64,000 nucleotides of DNA from Anaerofilum faecale (GCA_019114265.1 DXFV01000042.1:12888-76887); one strand, 5' to 3'; shown: positions 51,486 through 60,434, counted from the first letter of the stretch. Made by a program: numbers and translations. Notes: a model not told the origin generated them from the sequence alone.

Positions 51486-51762
51486 GCTTCTTATCCTCCT
51501 CTGTGCCCGCAGGGCGGATGGAGGCTTCAAAGTCATCCATCGCCCGTTTGAGCTGTTGGTCGTTTGAAAGGGCCGCGGCCGGCAGCACCGTGTTGGTGCG
51601 GGCCAGATGGGCGGGGTTCTTGGGCTTGGGGTCGGCCAGCAGATGCCGCCGCCCGTCCGCCACCAGCACCCGGCCGGGCAAAAAGCCCACCACCGCAAGG
51701 TGCCGCGTTTTGTCCCTTCCGGCCTTCGAGCGCACGATCTGGCCTATCTTCAGGTCTTTCAT
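51478..51762 (-). CDS. KOW-domain RNA-binding protein (L14e-like)
   Basis: A 94-residue protein with a KOW/SH3-like fold at the N-terminus (MKDLKIGQIVRSKAGRDKTR, LAVVGFLPGRVLVADGRRHL) and a helical C-terminal tail. Proteins of this kind sit between map and infA in many Firmicutes and resemble eukaryotic/archaeal L14e. The exact ribosomal or RNA role is not established. The ATG overlaps the map stop (ATGA). Confidence 0.85.
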   Translation of the reverse strand: MKDLKIGQIVRSKAGRDKTRHLAVVGFLPGRVLVADGRRHLLADPKPKNPAHLARTNTVLPAAALSNDQQLKRAMDDFEASIRPAGTEEDKKLV

Positions 51763-52520
51763 GCTTCCTCCTCGGCCACTGTCAGGATCTCGGGTCCCTT
51801 GGCGGTGACGGCCACCGTGTGCTCGAAGTGAGCGCTGAGGCCTCCGTCCGCCGTGACGACCGTCCATCCGTCGGAAAGGGTCTTCACCACATGGCTGTTC
51901 TGGTTCACCATGGGCTCGATGGCCAGGGTCATGCCGCACACAAGGCGCGGGCCCCGGCCGGCTTTTCCAAAGTTGGGCACCTCGGGGTCCTCGTGGAGCT
52001 CTCTGCCCACGCCGTGGCCCACATAGCTGCGCACAACCGAAAAGCCGTTATCCTCCACAAAGGCCTGCACCGCCGCGCCGATGTCGCCGATCCTGTTGCC
52101 GGAAACAGCAGCCGCTATGCCCCGGTACAGCGATTCTCTGGTGACTTCCAGCAGGCGGGCCGCTTCGCTGTCGATCTTGCCGCACCCGAAGGTGAAGGCG
52201 TTGTCGCCGTTGAAGCCGTCGATGGCAGCCCCTGTGTCGATGCTGACAATATCACCCGGCCGGATCACGACCTTCTTCGAAGGGATGCCGTGGATCACCT
52301 GGTCGTTCACGCTGATGCATGCGCTCCCCGGGAACCCGTACAGCCCCTTGAAGTTGGGCCGCGCGCCGTGCCGGACGATCGTGTCGTAGATGATTTTGTC
52401 AAGGTCGGCGGTGGTGATGCCCGCTTCGATGGCCTCGCCGGCCGCCTTCAGCGCCAGCGCGCTGATGCGGCAGGCCCTGCGCATCTGCTCAAGCTCGTGA
52501 GCGTTCTTTACCGGGATCAC
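51759..52520 (-). CDS. map: methionine aminopeptidase, type I
   Basis: A 253-residue enzyme removing the initiator Met. Metal ligands occur in SIDTGAAIDGFNGDNAFTFG (Asp pair, ~92-106), the YVGHGVGRELHEDPEVPNFG region (His, ~167) and LAIEPM (Glu, ~203), with a final FEHTVAV Glu. The start is GTG at 52520 (GGAGG seven bases upstream), overlapping the adk stop by four bases (GTGA). It lacks the N-terminal zinc-finger extension. Confidence 0.96.
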   Translation of the reverse strand: MIPVKNAHELEQMRRACRISALALKAAGEAIEAGITTADLDKIIYDTIVRHGARPNFKGLYGFPGSACISVNDQVIHGIPSKKVVIRPGDIVSIDTGAAIDGFNGDNAFTFGCGKIDSEAARLLEVTRESLYRGIAAAVSGNRIGDIGAAVQAFVEDNGFSVVRSYVGHGVGRELHEDPEVPNFGKAGRGPRLVCGMTLAIEPMVNQNSHVVKTLSDGWTVVTADGGLSAHFEHTVAVTAKGPEILTVAEEEA

Positions 52521-53158
52521 GCTTTCGCCTCCTCCAGCCGGGCCAGCAGAAGCGCCGAGGTGGCGGCCACTTCCTCCTGGCCTTCCACCACCGCCAACTT
52601 GCCGCGCTGCCGATAGAAGTCGATCAGCGGCTCGGTCTGCTGGTGATAGGTGTTCAGCCGCTCCTGGATGGTGGCGGGCTCGTCGTCCTTGCGGACGATC
52701 AGGCAGCCTCCGCACCGGTCGCAGACATCCGGCTGCTGGCTGGGTTTGTAGAGCGTGTGGTAGCTGGCGCCGCAGGAAGCGCACACCCGGCGGCCCGAGA
52801 GCCGCTTCAGGATGGTTTCGTCGCTCACCTCGATGTCGATGACGCAGTCGATCTCCACGCCCATCTCCTCGAGGGCTTCCGCCTGGGCCACCGTGCGGGG
52901 CACGCCGTCCAGGATGAAGCCGTCCTTGCAGTCGTCCTGTGCCAGACGCTCCTTGATGATGCTGATGATAACGGAATCGGGGACCAGGGCTCCAGAGTCG
53001 ATGTAGCTCTTGGCCTTGAGGCCCATCTCGGTTTCGTTCTTGATGGCGGCGCGCAGGATATTGCCGGTGCTGATGGCCGGAATCCCCAGCTTGTCGCAGA
53101 TCACTTCGGCCTGGGTACCTTTGCCGGCGCCGGGGGCGCCCAGAAGGATCAATTTCAT
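52517..53158 (-). CDS. adk: adenylate kinase
   Basis: A 213-residue enzyme converting ATP + AMP to 2 ADP. The P-loop GAPGAGKGTQAEV is at ~7-19, the AMP-binding STGNILRAAI at ~31, and GFILDGVPRTVAQA at ~81. The long LID domain has four cysteines (CASCG, CDRCGG), so it binds zinc as in Gram-positives. An earlier ATG at 53167 directly abuts the AAAGGGG site; the ATG at 53158 is preferred. Confidence 0.97.
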   Translation of the reverse strand: MKLILLGAPGAGKGTQAEVICDKLGIPAISTGNILRAAIKNETEMGLKAKSYIDSGALVPDSVIISIIKERLAQDDCKDGFILDGVPRTVAQAEALEEMGVEIDCVIDIEVSDETILKRLSGRRVCASCGASYHTLYKPSQQPDVCDRCGGCLIVRKDDEPATIQERLNTYHQQTEPLIDFYRQRGKLAVVEGQEEVAATSALLLARLEEAKA

Positions 53159-53179
53159 GCCGTTCATCCCCTTTTTCGA

Positions 53180-54472
53180 TTATTTCAGGATCGATTTATA
53201 ATGGCGGGGAGCCATATAGCTCTCCAGAGAGCGGGTGGTGTCCAGCGCAACGCCGACCACGATCAGCATGCTGGTGCCGCCCAGATGGATGGCCACGCCG
53301 GTGAGGTTGGCCAGGATGATGGGCAGGACCGCCACAACCACCAGGAACAGCGCACCGATGAAGGTGAGCTTGCCCAGCACGCGGCTGATGAACTCGGCGG
53401 TGGGCCGGTCGCCGCGGATGCCGGGGATGGCGCCGTTGTTCTCGCGCAGGTTCTTGGCGATGTCAACGGGGTTGTACTGGATGGCTACATAGAAGTAGTT
53501 GAAACCGATGATCAGCAGGCTGTACAGCACCGCATAGAACATCGACGTGCTGTTGAACAGGCTGAAGAAGGCCGCCCAATAGGGATGCGCCGCCGCGTCC
53601 AGGTTGATGAAGCCGGCGATGGTGCCGGGGATCATGCACAGGCTGGAGGCGAAGATGACCGGCATAACGCCGCTCATGTTCACCTTGATGGGGATGTAGG
53701 TGGACTGGCCGCCGTACATCTTGCGTCCCACCACGCGCTGCGCATACTTCACCGGGATGCGGCGCTCGGCCGCGTTCAGGATCACCACGAACACGATGAC
53801 GGCGATCGCGAACACCACCAGCAGCGGCAGGAAGATGTAGTACAGGGGCTGCTGCTGCGCCTTGGTGATCAGGCCGCCCACGGCGCCGATCACGTCGCTC
53901 CAGCGGGAGACGATGCCGATGAAGATCAGCAGCGAGACACCGTTGCCGATGCCCTTTTCGTCGATCTGTTCACCCAGCCAGGTGACCAGCATGCTGCCCG
54001 CCACAAAGCAGGACACGATGGTGGCGGCGGCAAACCAGCCTTCCCAGCCGCTGGTGTAGGTGACGGCGCCGTAGCCGTTGCGCAGCAGGGTGTAGAAGCC
54101 GATGCCCATCACCACCGCGATGCCGGCGCCGGTGTAGCGGGTGATCCGCTGCATCTTGCGCTGGCCTTCGCGGCCTTCCTTGGCCAGCCGCCCCAACGGC
54201 TCAATGGCCACCGCGAGCAGCTGGATAATGATGGAGGCGTTGATGTAGGGCTGCACCGACAGGGCAAACAGCGCGCCGTTGGACAGAGCGCCGCCCGACA
54301 TCATGTTCAGATACGACAGCAGATTGGTGCTGCCGATACCGACCTTTTCGGGGTCGATGAAGGGAACGGTGATAGCACAGCCCAGCCGGAAGATCACGAG
54401 GATCATCAGGGTGTACAGCAGTCGCTTGCGCAGCTCCTGTACTTTCCAGGCGTTTTTGAAGGTATCAAACAC
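53180..54472 (-). CDS. secY: preprotein translocase subunit SecY
   Basis: A 430-residue, ten-helix channel of the Sec translocon, spanning the membrane. Signatures are FIDPEKVGIGSTNLLSYLNM near helix 1 and the plug, QPYINASIIIQLLAVAIEPL (~73-92), and RVVGRKMYGGQSTYIPIKVN near 240. The start is GTG at 54472 with a GAGGTG ribosome site inside the end of rplO, one base apart, so the two are translationally linked. Confidence 0.97.
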   Translation of the reverse strand: MFDTFKNAWKVQELRKRLLYTLMILVIFRLGCAITVPFIDPEKVGIGSTNLLSYLNMMSGGALSNGALFALSVQPYINASIIIQLLAVAIEPLGRLAKEGREGQRKMQRITRYTGAGIAVVMGIGFYTLLRNGYGAVTYTSGWEGWFAAATIVSCFVAGSMLVTWLGEQIDEKGIGNGVSLLIFIGIVSRWSDVIGAVGGLITKAQQQPLYYIFLPLLVVFAIAVIVFVVILNAAERRIPVKYAQRVVGRKMYGGQSTYIPIKVNMSGVMPVIFASSLCMIPGTIAGFINLDAAAHPYWAAFFSLFNSTSMFYAVLYSLLIIGFNYFYVAIQYNPVDIAKNLRENNGAIPGIRGDRPTAEFISRVLGKLTFIGALFLVVVAVLPIILANLTGVAIHLGGTSMLIVVGVALDTTRSLESYMAPRHYKSILK

Positions 54473-54473
54473 C

Positions 54474-54911
54474 TCAGATCACCTCGGCCTTTCCGCCCGC
54501 CTTCTCGATCTTTTCTTTCGCGGAAGCAGTGTAGGCCGCAACCTGAACGGTCAGCTCTTTGGTCAGCTCGCCATTGCCCAGGACCTTCACACCGTCCAGG
54601 GCCTTCTTGATGATGCCCTTTTCGATCAGGGCCTCGGCGGTGACAACGCTGCCGGCCTCGAATTTCTCCAGGTCGCTCACCTTCACGGTGGCGTACTTGG
54701 TGGCGAAAATGTTGTTGAAGCCGCGCTTGGGCAGACGACGCTGCAGGGGCATCTGGCCGCCTTCGAAGCCGGCCTTCTTCACGCCGCTGCGGGCTTTCTG
54801 GCCTTTGTGGCCGTAGCCGGCGGTCTTGCCGTTGCCGCTGCCGTGGCCGCGGCCCTTGCGCTTGGCCGCGGTGTTGGAACCGGCGGCAGGCTGTAATTCA
54901 TGAAGCTTCAT
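54474..54911 (-). CDS. rplO: 50S ribosomal protein L15
   Basis: A 145-residue L15 with the glycine/lysine-rich N-terminal arm (RKGRGHGSGNGKTAGYGHKG) that threads into 23S rRNA, and a globular C-terminal half. The ATG at 54911 follows AGGAGGTG. It sits just before secY in the spc-operon order. Confidence 0.98.
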   Translation of the reverse strand: MKLHELQPAAGSNTAAKRKGRGHGSGNGKTAGYGHKGQKARSGVKKAGFEGGQMPLQRRLPKRGFNNIFATKYATVKVSDLEKFEAGSVVTAEALIEKGIIKKALDGVKVLGNGELTKELTVQVAAYTASAKEKIEKAGGKAEVI

Positions 54912-54931
54912 TGCTTGCACCTCCTTGCGCG

Positions 54932-55117
54932 TCAGCCCTCAACGACCTCGACCATGTGGCTGATCTTGGCGATCTTGCCGCGGGTCTGGGCGTTGTCAGG
55001 CTGTACGGTGATGTGGCCGATCTTGGTCAGGCCCAGGCTTTTGGCAGTGGCGATCTGCTTGGCGCTGCGGCCCAGCAGGCTGCGCACCAGCTTGATGGTA
55101 ACAGTTTTGTTTTCCAT
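54932..55117 (-). CDS. rpmD: 50S ribosomal protein L30
   Basis: A 61-residue L30, standard bacterial length, with VTIKLVRSLLGRSAKQIATA near the start and the TRGKIAKISHMVEV end. It is 15 bases after rpsE and 20 before rplO. Confidence 0.97.
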   Translation of the reverse strand: MENKTVTIKLVRSLLGRSAKQIATAKSLGLTKIGHITVQPDNAQTRGKIAKISHMVEVVEG

Positions 55118-55132
55118 GATTCGCAGCCCTCC

Positions 55133-55633
55133 TTAACCCAGAATCTCTTTCACGGTCTTGCCGCGCTTGGCAGCAACCTGCTCGGCGCTGCACAGACGGC
55201 GCAGGCCGTCGAAGGTGGCAGTCACAACGTTGCAGGGGTTGTTGGAGCGCAGGCTCTTGGTGCGGATATCCTTGATACCGGCAACTTCCAGAACGGCACG
55301 CACAGGGCCGCCGGCGATCACGCCGGTACCGGGAGCGGCGGGACGCATCAGAACGCGGCCGGCGCCGAACTCGCCCACGATCTCGTGGGGGATGGTGGTG
55401 CCCTTCAGGGCAACCTTGAACATGTTTTTCTTGGCGTCCTCGATGCCCTTGCGGATGGCCTCGGGAACCTCGCCGGCCTTGCCCAGGCCGAAGCCGATGG
55501 TGCCAGCGCCGTCGCCCACAACGACCAGAGCGCTGAACTTGAAGATGCGGCCGCCCTTCACGGTTTTGGATACGCGGTTGATGGCGACGACTTTTTCCTT
55601 CAGATCCAAAGTGGATGCGTCAATTCTTTCCAT
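55133..55633 (-). CDS. rpsE: 30S ribosomal protein S5
   Basis: A 166-residue S5, important for decoding fidelity. The double-stranded-RNA-binding-like N-terminal domain (VVAINRVSKTVKGGRIFKFS) and the GFGLGKAGEVPEAIRKGIED segment are conserved. The C-terminal domain includes GPVRAVLEVAGIKDI. 15 bases from rplR. Confidence 0.98.
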   Translation of the reverse strand: MERIDASTLDLKEKVVAINRVSKTVKGGRIFKFSALVVVGDGAGTIGFGLGKAGEVPEAIRKGIEDAKKNMFKVALKGTTIPHEIVGEFGAGRVLMRPAAPGTGVIAGGPVRAVLEVAGIKDIRTKSLRSNNPCNVVTATFDGLRRLCSAEQVAAKRGKTVKEILG

Positions 55634-55648
55634 TGTATCCTCCTTGAC

Positions 55649-56008
55649 TTACAGCGTCAGGCCGCCCTCGCGGGCGCCTTCGGCCAGGGCCTTCACGCGG
55701 CCATGATATACGAAACCGCCACGGTCGAACACGACGGTGTTGATGCCCTTTTCCAGAGCCTTCTTGGCGATCGCGTTGCCAACCTTGGTCGCCGCTTCGA
55801 TGTTGCCGCCAAAGCCCTCGAAATCTTTGTCCATGCTGGATGCGCTGGCCAGGGTCACGCCGGCCACGTCATCGATGATCTGGGCATAGATGTGCTTGGA
55901 GGAGCGGAATACGGCGAGACGGGGGCGCTCAGCGGTGCCGCTGATCTTGCCGCGCACCCGGCGATGACGACGAAGACGGGCTTCGTTCTTATCGGGCTTA
56001 TTAACCAT
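55649..56008 (-). CDS. rplR: 50S ribosomal protein L18
   Basis: A 119-residue L18, a 5S rRNA binder. The basic N-terminus (ARLRRHRRVRGKISGTAERP) and the VVFDRGGFVYHGRVKALAEG end are typical. 18 bases after rplF. Confidence 0.98.
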   Translation of the reverse strand: MVNKPDKNEARLRRHRRVRGKISGTAERPRLAVFRSSKHIYAQIIDDVAGVTLASASSMDKDFEGFGGNIEAATKVGNAIAKKALEKGINTVVFDRGGFVYHGRVKALAEGAREGGLTL

Positions 56009-56026
56009 TGTCTATCCCTCCTGTCC

Positions 56027-56572
56027 TTATTTAGAGCCTTTGCCGGCCTTGCCCTCTTTGCGGATGATGACCTCACCCACATAGCGGATACCCTTGCCCT
56101 TGTAAGGCTCGGGCGGGCGTTTCTCGCGCACTTCGGCGGCGAACTGGCCGACCTTCTGCTTGTCGATGCCGTTGATCACGATCTTGTTGGGATCGGGAAC
56201 GTCGATGGTGATGCCATCGGTCTCCGGCACGATCACCTGGTGGGAATAGCCCAGGTTCATAACCAGATTTTTGCCCTGCTTGGCCACACGGTAGCCAACG
56301 CCCTGCACTTCCAGCTCCTTCTTGAAGCCGTGGGTCACGCCCTCCACCATGTTGTTGATCAGGGTGCGGGTCAGGCCGTGCAGGCTGCGGGCGGTCTTCT
56401 CGTCATTGGGGCGGGTCACCACAACTTCACCATTCTCCACGGCAACGCTCAGCAGAGGATGGATGTTGGAATTCAGGGTGCCCTTGGGGCCCTTCACGGT
56501 GATCTCGTGGCCATTCACGGTCACTTCGACGCCCGCGGGGATGACGATGGGTTTTCTTCCAATTCTCGACAT
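56027..56572 (-). CDS. rplF: 50S ribosomal protein L6
   Basis: A 181-residue L6 made of two similar domains, near the factor-binding centre. It starts MSRIGRKPIVIPAGVEVTVN and ends near the conserved RPPEPYKGKGIRYVGEVIIR. 18 bases after rpsH. Confidence 0.98.
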   Translation of the reverse strand: MSRIGRKPIVIPAGVEVTVNGHEITVKGPKGTLNSNIHPLLSVAVENGEVVVTRPNDEKTARSLHGLTRTLINNMVEGVTHGFKKELEVQGVGYRVAKQGKNLVMNLGYSHQVIVPETDGITIDVPDPNKIVINGIDKQKVGQFAAEVREKRPPEPYKGKGIRYVGEVIIRKEGKAGKGSK

Positions 56573-56590
56573 GTCTTTTTAGCCCCTTTC

Positions 56591-56989
56591 TTACCACACA
56601 AAGGCGAGAACTTCGCCGCCAACATGCTCGGCACGAGCAGCGCGGTCGGTCATAACGCCCTTAGAGGTGGAGATGATGGCGGTGCCCAGGCCGCGCATGA
56701 CCTTGGGCATCTCCTCGCAGTTGGTGTAGATGCGCAGGCCCGGTTTGGACACACGGCGCAGGCCGCTGATGACAGGGGCGCCGGTCTCGGTGTACTTCAG
56801 AGCCAGGCGCAGAACGCCCTGCTTGTTGTCCTCGATTACCTGAACACCCTTGATGTAACCTTCTTCAACCAGAATGTTGCAGATCGCTTTCTTCAGGTTG
56901 GAAGCGGGAACGTCAACCGAAGGGTGTTTGGCAGTGCTCGCGTTGCGGATGCGGGTGAGCAGGTCCGCGATGGGATCGGTGATTTGCAT
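56591..56989 (-). CDS. rpsH: 30S ribosomal protein S8
   Basis: A 132-residue S8, an early assembler on the 16S central domain. It starts MQITDPIADLLTRIRNASTA; the C-terminal STSKGVMTDRAARAEHVGGE carries the RNA-contacting region. 30 bases after rpsN. Confidence 0.98.
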   Translation of the reverse strand: MQITDPIADLLTRIRNASTAKHPSVDVPASNLKKAICNILVEEGYIKGVQVIEDNKQGVLRLALKYTETGAPVISGLRRVSKPGLRIYTNCEEMPKVMRGLGTAIISTSKGVMTDRAARAEHVGGEVLAFVW

Positions 56990-57019
56990 GCCACTAACCT
57001 CCTAATTTTTGTTGTTTGT

Positions 57020-57205
57020 TTACCAGCTGGCTTTCTTCACGCCGGGAATCTCGCCCTTGTAGGCCAGTTCGCGGAAGCAGATACGGCAGATGCCGTACTT
57101 GCGCAGGTATGCGTGGGGACGGCCGCAGATCTTGCAGCGATTGTACTCGCGGGTGGAGAACTTCGCCGGACGCTGCTGCTTGATTTTCATGGAAGTTTTC
57201 GCCAT
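57020..57205 (-). CDS. rpsN: 30S ribosomal protein S14, zinc-binding type Z
   Basis: A 61-residue short S14 with two C-x2-C pairs (CKICG, CRICF) for zinc, the usual form in Gram-positives. Its place between rplE and rpsH is the spc-operon position. It starts MAKTSMKIKQQRPAKFSTRE. Confidence 0.98.
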   Translation of the reverse strand: MAKTSMKIKQQRPAKFSTREYNRCKICGRPHAYLRKYGICRICFRELAYKGEIPGVKKASW

Positions 57206-57221
57206 GTTTCAAAACCCTCCC

Positions 57222-57761
57222 TTAGTTAGCGAACGGAGCGCCCAGAGCGGTCAGCAGCTCTTTGGCCTCTTCGTCGGTTTTCGCAGTGGTAACGAAGCAG
57301 ATGTCCATACCGCGAACGGCATCGATCTTATCGTAGTCGATCTCGGGGAAGATCAGCTGCTCCTTGATGCCGCAGGCATAGTTGCCGCGGCCGTCGAACG
57401 AGTTGCCGTTGATGCCGCGGAAGTCGCGAACACGGGGCAGGGCCACGCTGAAGAAGCGGTCCACAAACTCGTACATACGCTCGCCGCGCAGGGTCACTTT
57501 GGCGCCGATGGGCATGCCCTCACGCAGCTTGAAGTTCGCAACGCTCTTCTTGGCGCGGCAAACGATGGCCTTCTGGCCGGTGATCTTGCCAAGGTCCCCC
57601 ACGATGGCTTCCAGGACCTTCGGGTTGTCGCGGGCTTCGCCGCAGCCAACGTTGATCACAACTTTGTCCAGCTTGGGGATCTGCATCACGCTCTTGTAGC
57701 CGAACTTCTTCATCAGGGCGGGAGCCACTTCGCTGGTGTACTTCTCTTTCAGTCTTGCCAT
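57222..57761 (-). CDS. rplE: 50S ribosomal protein L5
   Basis: A 179-residue L5, bridging 5S rRNA and the P-site tRNA. It starts MARLKEKYTSEVAPALMKKF; the RDFRGINGNSFDGRGNYACG stretch near 128-147 is a hallmark. The ATG at 57761 is 16 bases after rplX, with a GGGAGG ribosome site. Confidence 0.98.
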   Translation of the reverse strand: MARLKEKYTSEVAPALMKKFGYKSVMQIPKLDKVVINVGCGEARDNPKVLEAIVGDLGKITGQKAIVCRAKKSVANFKLREGMPIGAKVTLRGERMYEFVDRFFSVALPRVRDFRGINGNSFDGRGNYACGIKEQLIFPEIDYDKIDAVRGMDICFVTTAKTDEEAKELLTALGAPFAN

Positions 57762-57777
57762 GAGTGTTTTACCTCCC

Positions 57778-58092
57778 TTACAGCTGCGCGCCGCACTTTT
57801 TGCAGACGCGCACTTTCTTGCCGTCAACCTCGGCATGGCCGATGCGGACGGGCTTTTTGCACTTGGGGCAAACCGGCATCACCTTGCAGGCGTACATGGC
57901 GCCCTCGGCCTTCACGATGCCGCCCTGCTCGCCCTGGCGGCGGGGTTTCACGTGTTTGGTCACCATGTTCAGGCCTTCCACGATCACCTTGCCCTCGCTG
58001 GGGCTCACAGCCAGAACCTTGCCGGTCTTGCCGGCGTCCTTGCCGCTGATCACCATCACGTTGTCACCGGTTTTAACATGAACCTTATTCAT
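57778..58092 (-). CDS. rplX: 50S ribosomal protein L24
   Basis: A 104-residue L24 with the N-terminal KOW motif (DNVMVISGKDAGKTGKVLAV), an assembly initiator near the exit tunnel. The C-terminus carries a four-Cys zinc ribbon (CPKC ... CKKCG), seen in a subset of bacteria. 12 bases after rplN. Confidence 0.97.
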   Translation of the reverse strand: MNKVHVKTGDNVMVISGKDAGKTGKVLAVSPSEGKVIVEGLNMVTKHVKPRRQGEQGGIVKAEGAMYACKVMPVCPKCKKPVRIGHAEVDGKKVRVCKKCGAQL

Positions 58093-58104
58093 TCTAAAAC
58101 CTCC

Positions 58105-58473
58105 TTACAGCGATTCCGGAGCCAGGCTCAGGATCTTCAGGTAGCCGTCCTCGCGCAGCTCGCGGGCGACCGGTCCAAAGATACGGGTGCCTCTCGGATT
58201 CTTGTCTTCCTTGATGATAACGGCAGCGTTCTCATCGAAACGGATATAGGAACCGTCCTCACGGCGCAGGCCATGCTTGGAACGGACGATAACGGCCTTC
58301 ACCACGTCGCCCTTCTTCACAGTGCCGTTGGGCGCGGCCTTCTTCACACTGGCAACCACAACGTCGCCGATATTCGCATATCTCTTGCGGGAACCGCCCA
58401 GCACACGGATGCACATCAGTTCTTTGGCACCGGTGTTGTCGGCTACCTTGAGATAGGTTTGCATCTGAACCAC
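58105..58473 (-). CDS. rplN: 50S ribosomal protein L14
   Basis: A 122-residue L14 (exact family length) when translated from GTG at 58473, which has AAAGGAGGA seven bases upstream. The later ATG would be too far from that site and would lose the conserved start (MVQMQTYLKVADNTGAKE). It contacts 16S rRNA in bridge B8. Confidence 0.96.
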   Translation of the reverse strand: MVQMQTYLKVADNTGAKELMCIRVLGGSRKRYANIGDVVVASVKKAAPNGTVKKGDVVKAVIVRSKHGLRREDGSYIRFDENAAVIIKEDKNPRGTRIFGPVARELREDGYLKILSLAPESL

Positions 58474-58503
58474 AGCCAGATCCTCCTTTCAAAGGTACGG
58501 CGA

Positions 58504-58758
58504 TTATTTCGCCTTCTCTACGATTTTGACCAGACGCCAGCGCTTGTCCTTGGACAGGGGGCGGGTCTCCATAATCATCACACGGTCGCCAATGCCGCAC
58601 TCGTTGTTCTCGTCGTGGGCCTTGAATTTCACAGTGCGCTTCATGATCTTCTTGTAGAGGGGGTGTTTTACGTTGTCCTTTACAGCGACCACGATGGTCT
58701 TGTCCATCTTGTCGGACACAACCACGCCGGTGCGCGTTTTACGCAGGTTACGCTCCAT
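58504..58758 (-). CDS. rpsQ: 30S ribosomal protein S17
   Basis: An 84-residue OB-fold S17, a primary 16S 5'-domain binder. It starts MERNLRKTRTGVVVSDKMDK and carries the conserved GDRVMIMETRPLSKDKRWRL segment. 19 bases after rpmC. Confidence 0.98.
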   Translation of the reverse strand: MERNLRKTRTGVVVSDKMDKTIVVAVKDNVKHPLYKKIMKRTVKFKAHDENNECGIGDRVMIMETRPLSKDKRWRLVKIVEKAK

Positions 58759-58777
58759 GTTCAGTTACCTCCCTCTC

Positions 58778-58972
58778 TTAGTGATTGAGCTCATTGGCAC
58801 GCAGAACGGTCTTCACGCGGGCAATGTCTCTCTTTACGGCTTCGATGCGGCCGGGATTCTCCAGCTGGTTCACAGCGTGCTGAAAACGCAGGTTGAACAG
58901 TTCCTGCTTCAGATCAGCCAGCTTCTGGTTCAGCTCAGCGGCCGACAGCTCGCGCAGTTCGGTTGCTTTCAT
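58778..58972 (-). CDS. rpmC: 50S ribosomal protein L29
   Basis: A 64-residue two-helix L29 at the exit tunnel, where SRP and trigger factor dock (LRELSAAELNQKLADLKQEL, FNLRFQHA). Its ATG directly follows the rplP stop codon with no gap. Confidence 0.98.
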   Translation of the reverse strand: MKATELRELSAAELNQKLADLKQELFNLRFQHAVNQLENPGRIEAVKRDIARVKTVLRANELNH

Positions 58973-59398
58973 TTACTCCGCAGCCTCCTTCTCTTCCCGC
59001 TTTACGAATTTGCACTTGACAGGCAGCTTGTGGCTGGCCAGACGCAGCGCCTCGCGGGCGATCTCTTCGTTCACATCGGCCAGCTCGAACAGCACGCGGC
59101 CGGGCTTCACCACGGCCACCCAGTACTCGGGGCTGCCTTTACCGGAACCCATGCGGGTCTCGGCGGGCTTCTCGGTCACGGGCTTGTCGGGGAAGATCTT
59201 GATCCAAACCTGACCGCCACGCTTGATGTAACGGGTCATGGCGATACGGGCGGCCTCGATCTGGTTCGAGGTGATCCAGGCGGGCTCCAGGGCAACAATG
59301 CCGTACTGGCCCTGATTCACAGTGTTGCCGCGCATGGCCTTACCGGTCATACGACCGCGGTGCACACGGCGGTATTTAACGCGCTTAGGCAGTAACAT
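58973..59398 (-). CDS. rplP: 50S ribosomal protein L16
   Basis: A 141-residue L16, organising the A-site tRNA region. It starts MLLPKRVKYRRVHRGRMTGK with the basic tail, and the ITSNQIEAARIAMTRYIKRG segment is typical. Its ATG shares one base with the rpsC stop (TAATG), so translation is coupled. The C-terminus has a short Glu/Lys extension. Confidence 0.98.
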   Translation of the reverse strand: MLLPKRVKYRRVHRGRMTGKAMRGNTVNQGQYGIVALEPAWITSNQIEAARIAMTRYIKRGGQVWIKIFPDKPVTEKPAETRMGSGKGSPEYWVAVVKPGRVLFELADVNEEIAREALRLASHKLPVKCKFVKREEKEAAE

Positions 59399-60084
59399 TA
59401 TTTGTTGCCTCCTTCTTTGCGGGCTGCGGGCTTGGTGCCTTTCAGCACTTCGCCCTTGTAGATCCAAACTTTCACGCCGATCTTGCCGTAGGTGGTATCG
59501 GCCTCGGCAAAGCCGTAGTCGATATCGGCGCGCAGGGTCTGCAGGGGGATGGTACCCTCATGGTAATGCTCGGTGCGGGCGATGTCGGCGCCGCCCAGAC
59601 GGCCGCTGACCTGCGCCTTGATGCCCTTGGCGCCACGCTGCATCGCACGGCCCATGCACTGCTTCATGGCACGGCGGAACGAGATGCGGCGTTCCAGCTG
59701 GCTGGCGATGTTCTCGGCCACCAGCTGGGCGTTGGTGTCGATGTTCTTCACTTCGACGATGTTCACGTTGGTGGCTTTGCCAACCATCTTCTCGATCTGG
59801 GCGCGCAGCTTCTCGATCTCGGCGCCGCCTTTGCCGATCACCATGCCGGGCTTGGCGCAGTGGATGTTGATCTTCAGGCGGGGGGTGCCGGTCGCGTTGT
59901 CAATGGTGCGCTCGATCTCGATCTTGGGAACGCCCGCGCCGTACAGCTGCTTCTTCAGCACCTTGCGGATCTTGTAGTCTTCCACGAGGGTATCGCCGAA
60001 CTCTTTTTTGGAAGTAAACCAGCGGCTGTCCCAATCTTTAATTACGCCCACGCGAATGCCGTGGGGATTCACTTTCTGGCCCAT
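59398..60084 (-). CDS. rpsC: 30S ribosomal protein S3
   Basis: A 228-residue S3 at the mRNA entry channel with helicase function. The N-terminus is MGQKVNPHGIRVGVIKDWDS. A KH domain has its GxxG loop in GMVIGKGGAEIEKLR (~75-89), and the C-terminal domain includes the basic RAMKQCMGRAMQRGAKG. The ATG at 60084 is 11 bases after rplV. Confidence 0.98.
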   Translation of the reverse strand: MGQKVNPHGIRVGVIKDWDSRWFTSKKEFGDTLVEDYKIRKVLKKQLYGAGVPKIEIERTIDNATGTPRLKINIHCAKPGMVIGKGGAEIEKLRAQIEKMVGKATNVNIVEVKNIDTNAQLVAENIASQLERRISFRRAMKQCMGRAMQRGAKGIKAQVSGRLGGADIARTEHYHEGTIPLQTLRADIDYGFAEADTTYGKIGVKVWIYKGEVLKGTKPAARKEGGNK

Positions 60085-60095
60085 TGTTACCCTCC

Positions 60096-60434
60096 TTACG
60101 CTTCCATCTCTTTGAGAACCACGGTGATGTGGCTGGTTCTCTTGAGGATTCTGTACGCACGGCCCTGTGCGCGCGGCATGATGCGCTTCAGGGTGGGGCC
60201 GGGGGTGACGAAGCACTCGGCAACGTACAGGTTGTTCTTATCCATGTTGTGGTTGTTCTCCGCATTGGCGGCAGCAGACTTCACCAGCTTCATCAGAGGC
60301 TCGCAGGCAGCCTTCGGGGTGTACTGCAGAATCGCCAGCGCTTTGTCCACGGGCTGGTTGCGGATCAGATCCAGCACAACCGAAACCTTGCGGGGCGCGA
60401 TGCGGGCGTATCTAAGATGTGCCCTTGCTTCCAT
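60096..60434 (-). CDS. rplV: 50S ribosomal protein L22
   Basis: A 112-residue L22. Its long beta-hairpin (PRAQGRAYRILKRTSHITVV) lines the exit tunnel and is the macrolide-resistance hot spot. The start MEARAHLRYARIAPRKVSVV is standard. 15 bases after rpsS. Confidence 0.98.
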   Translation of the reverse strand: MEARAHLRYARIAPRKVSVVLDLIRNQPVDKALAILQYTPKAACEPLMKLVKSAAANAENNHNMDKNNLYVAECFVTPGPTLKRIMPRAQGRAYRILKRTSHITVVLKEMEA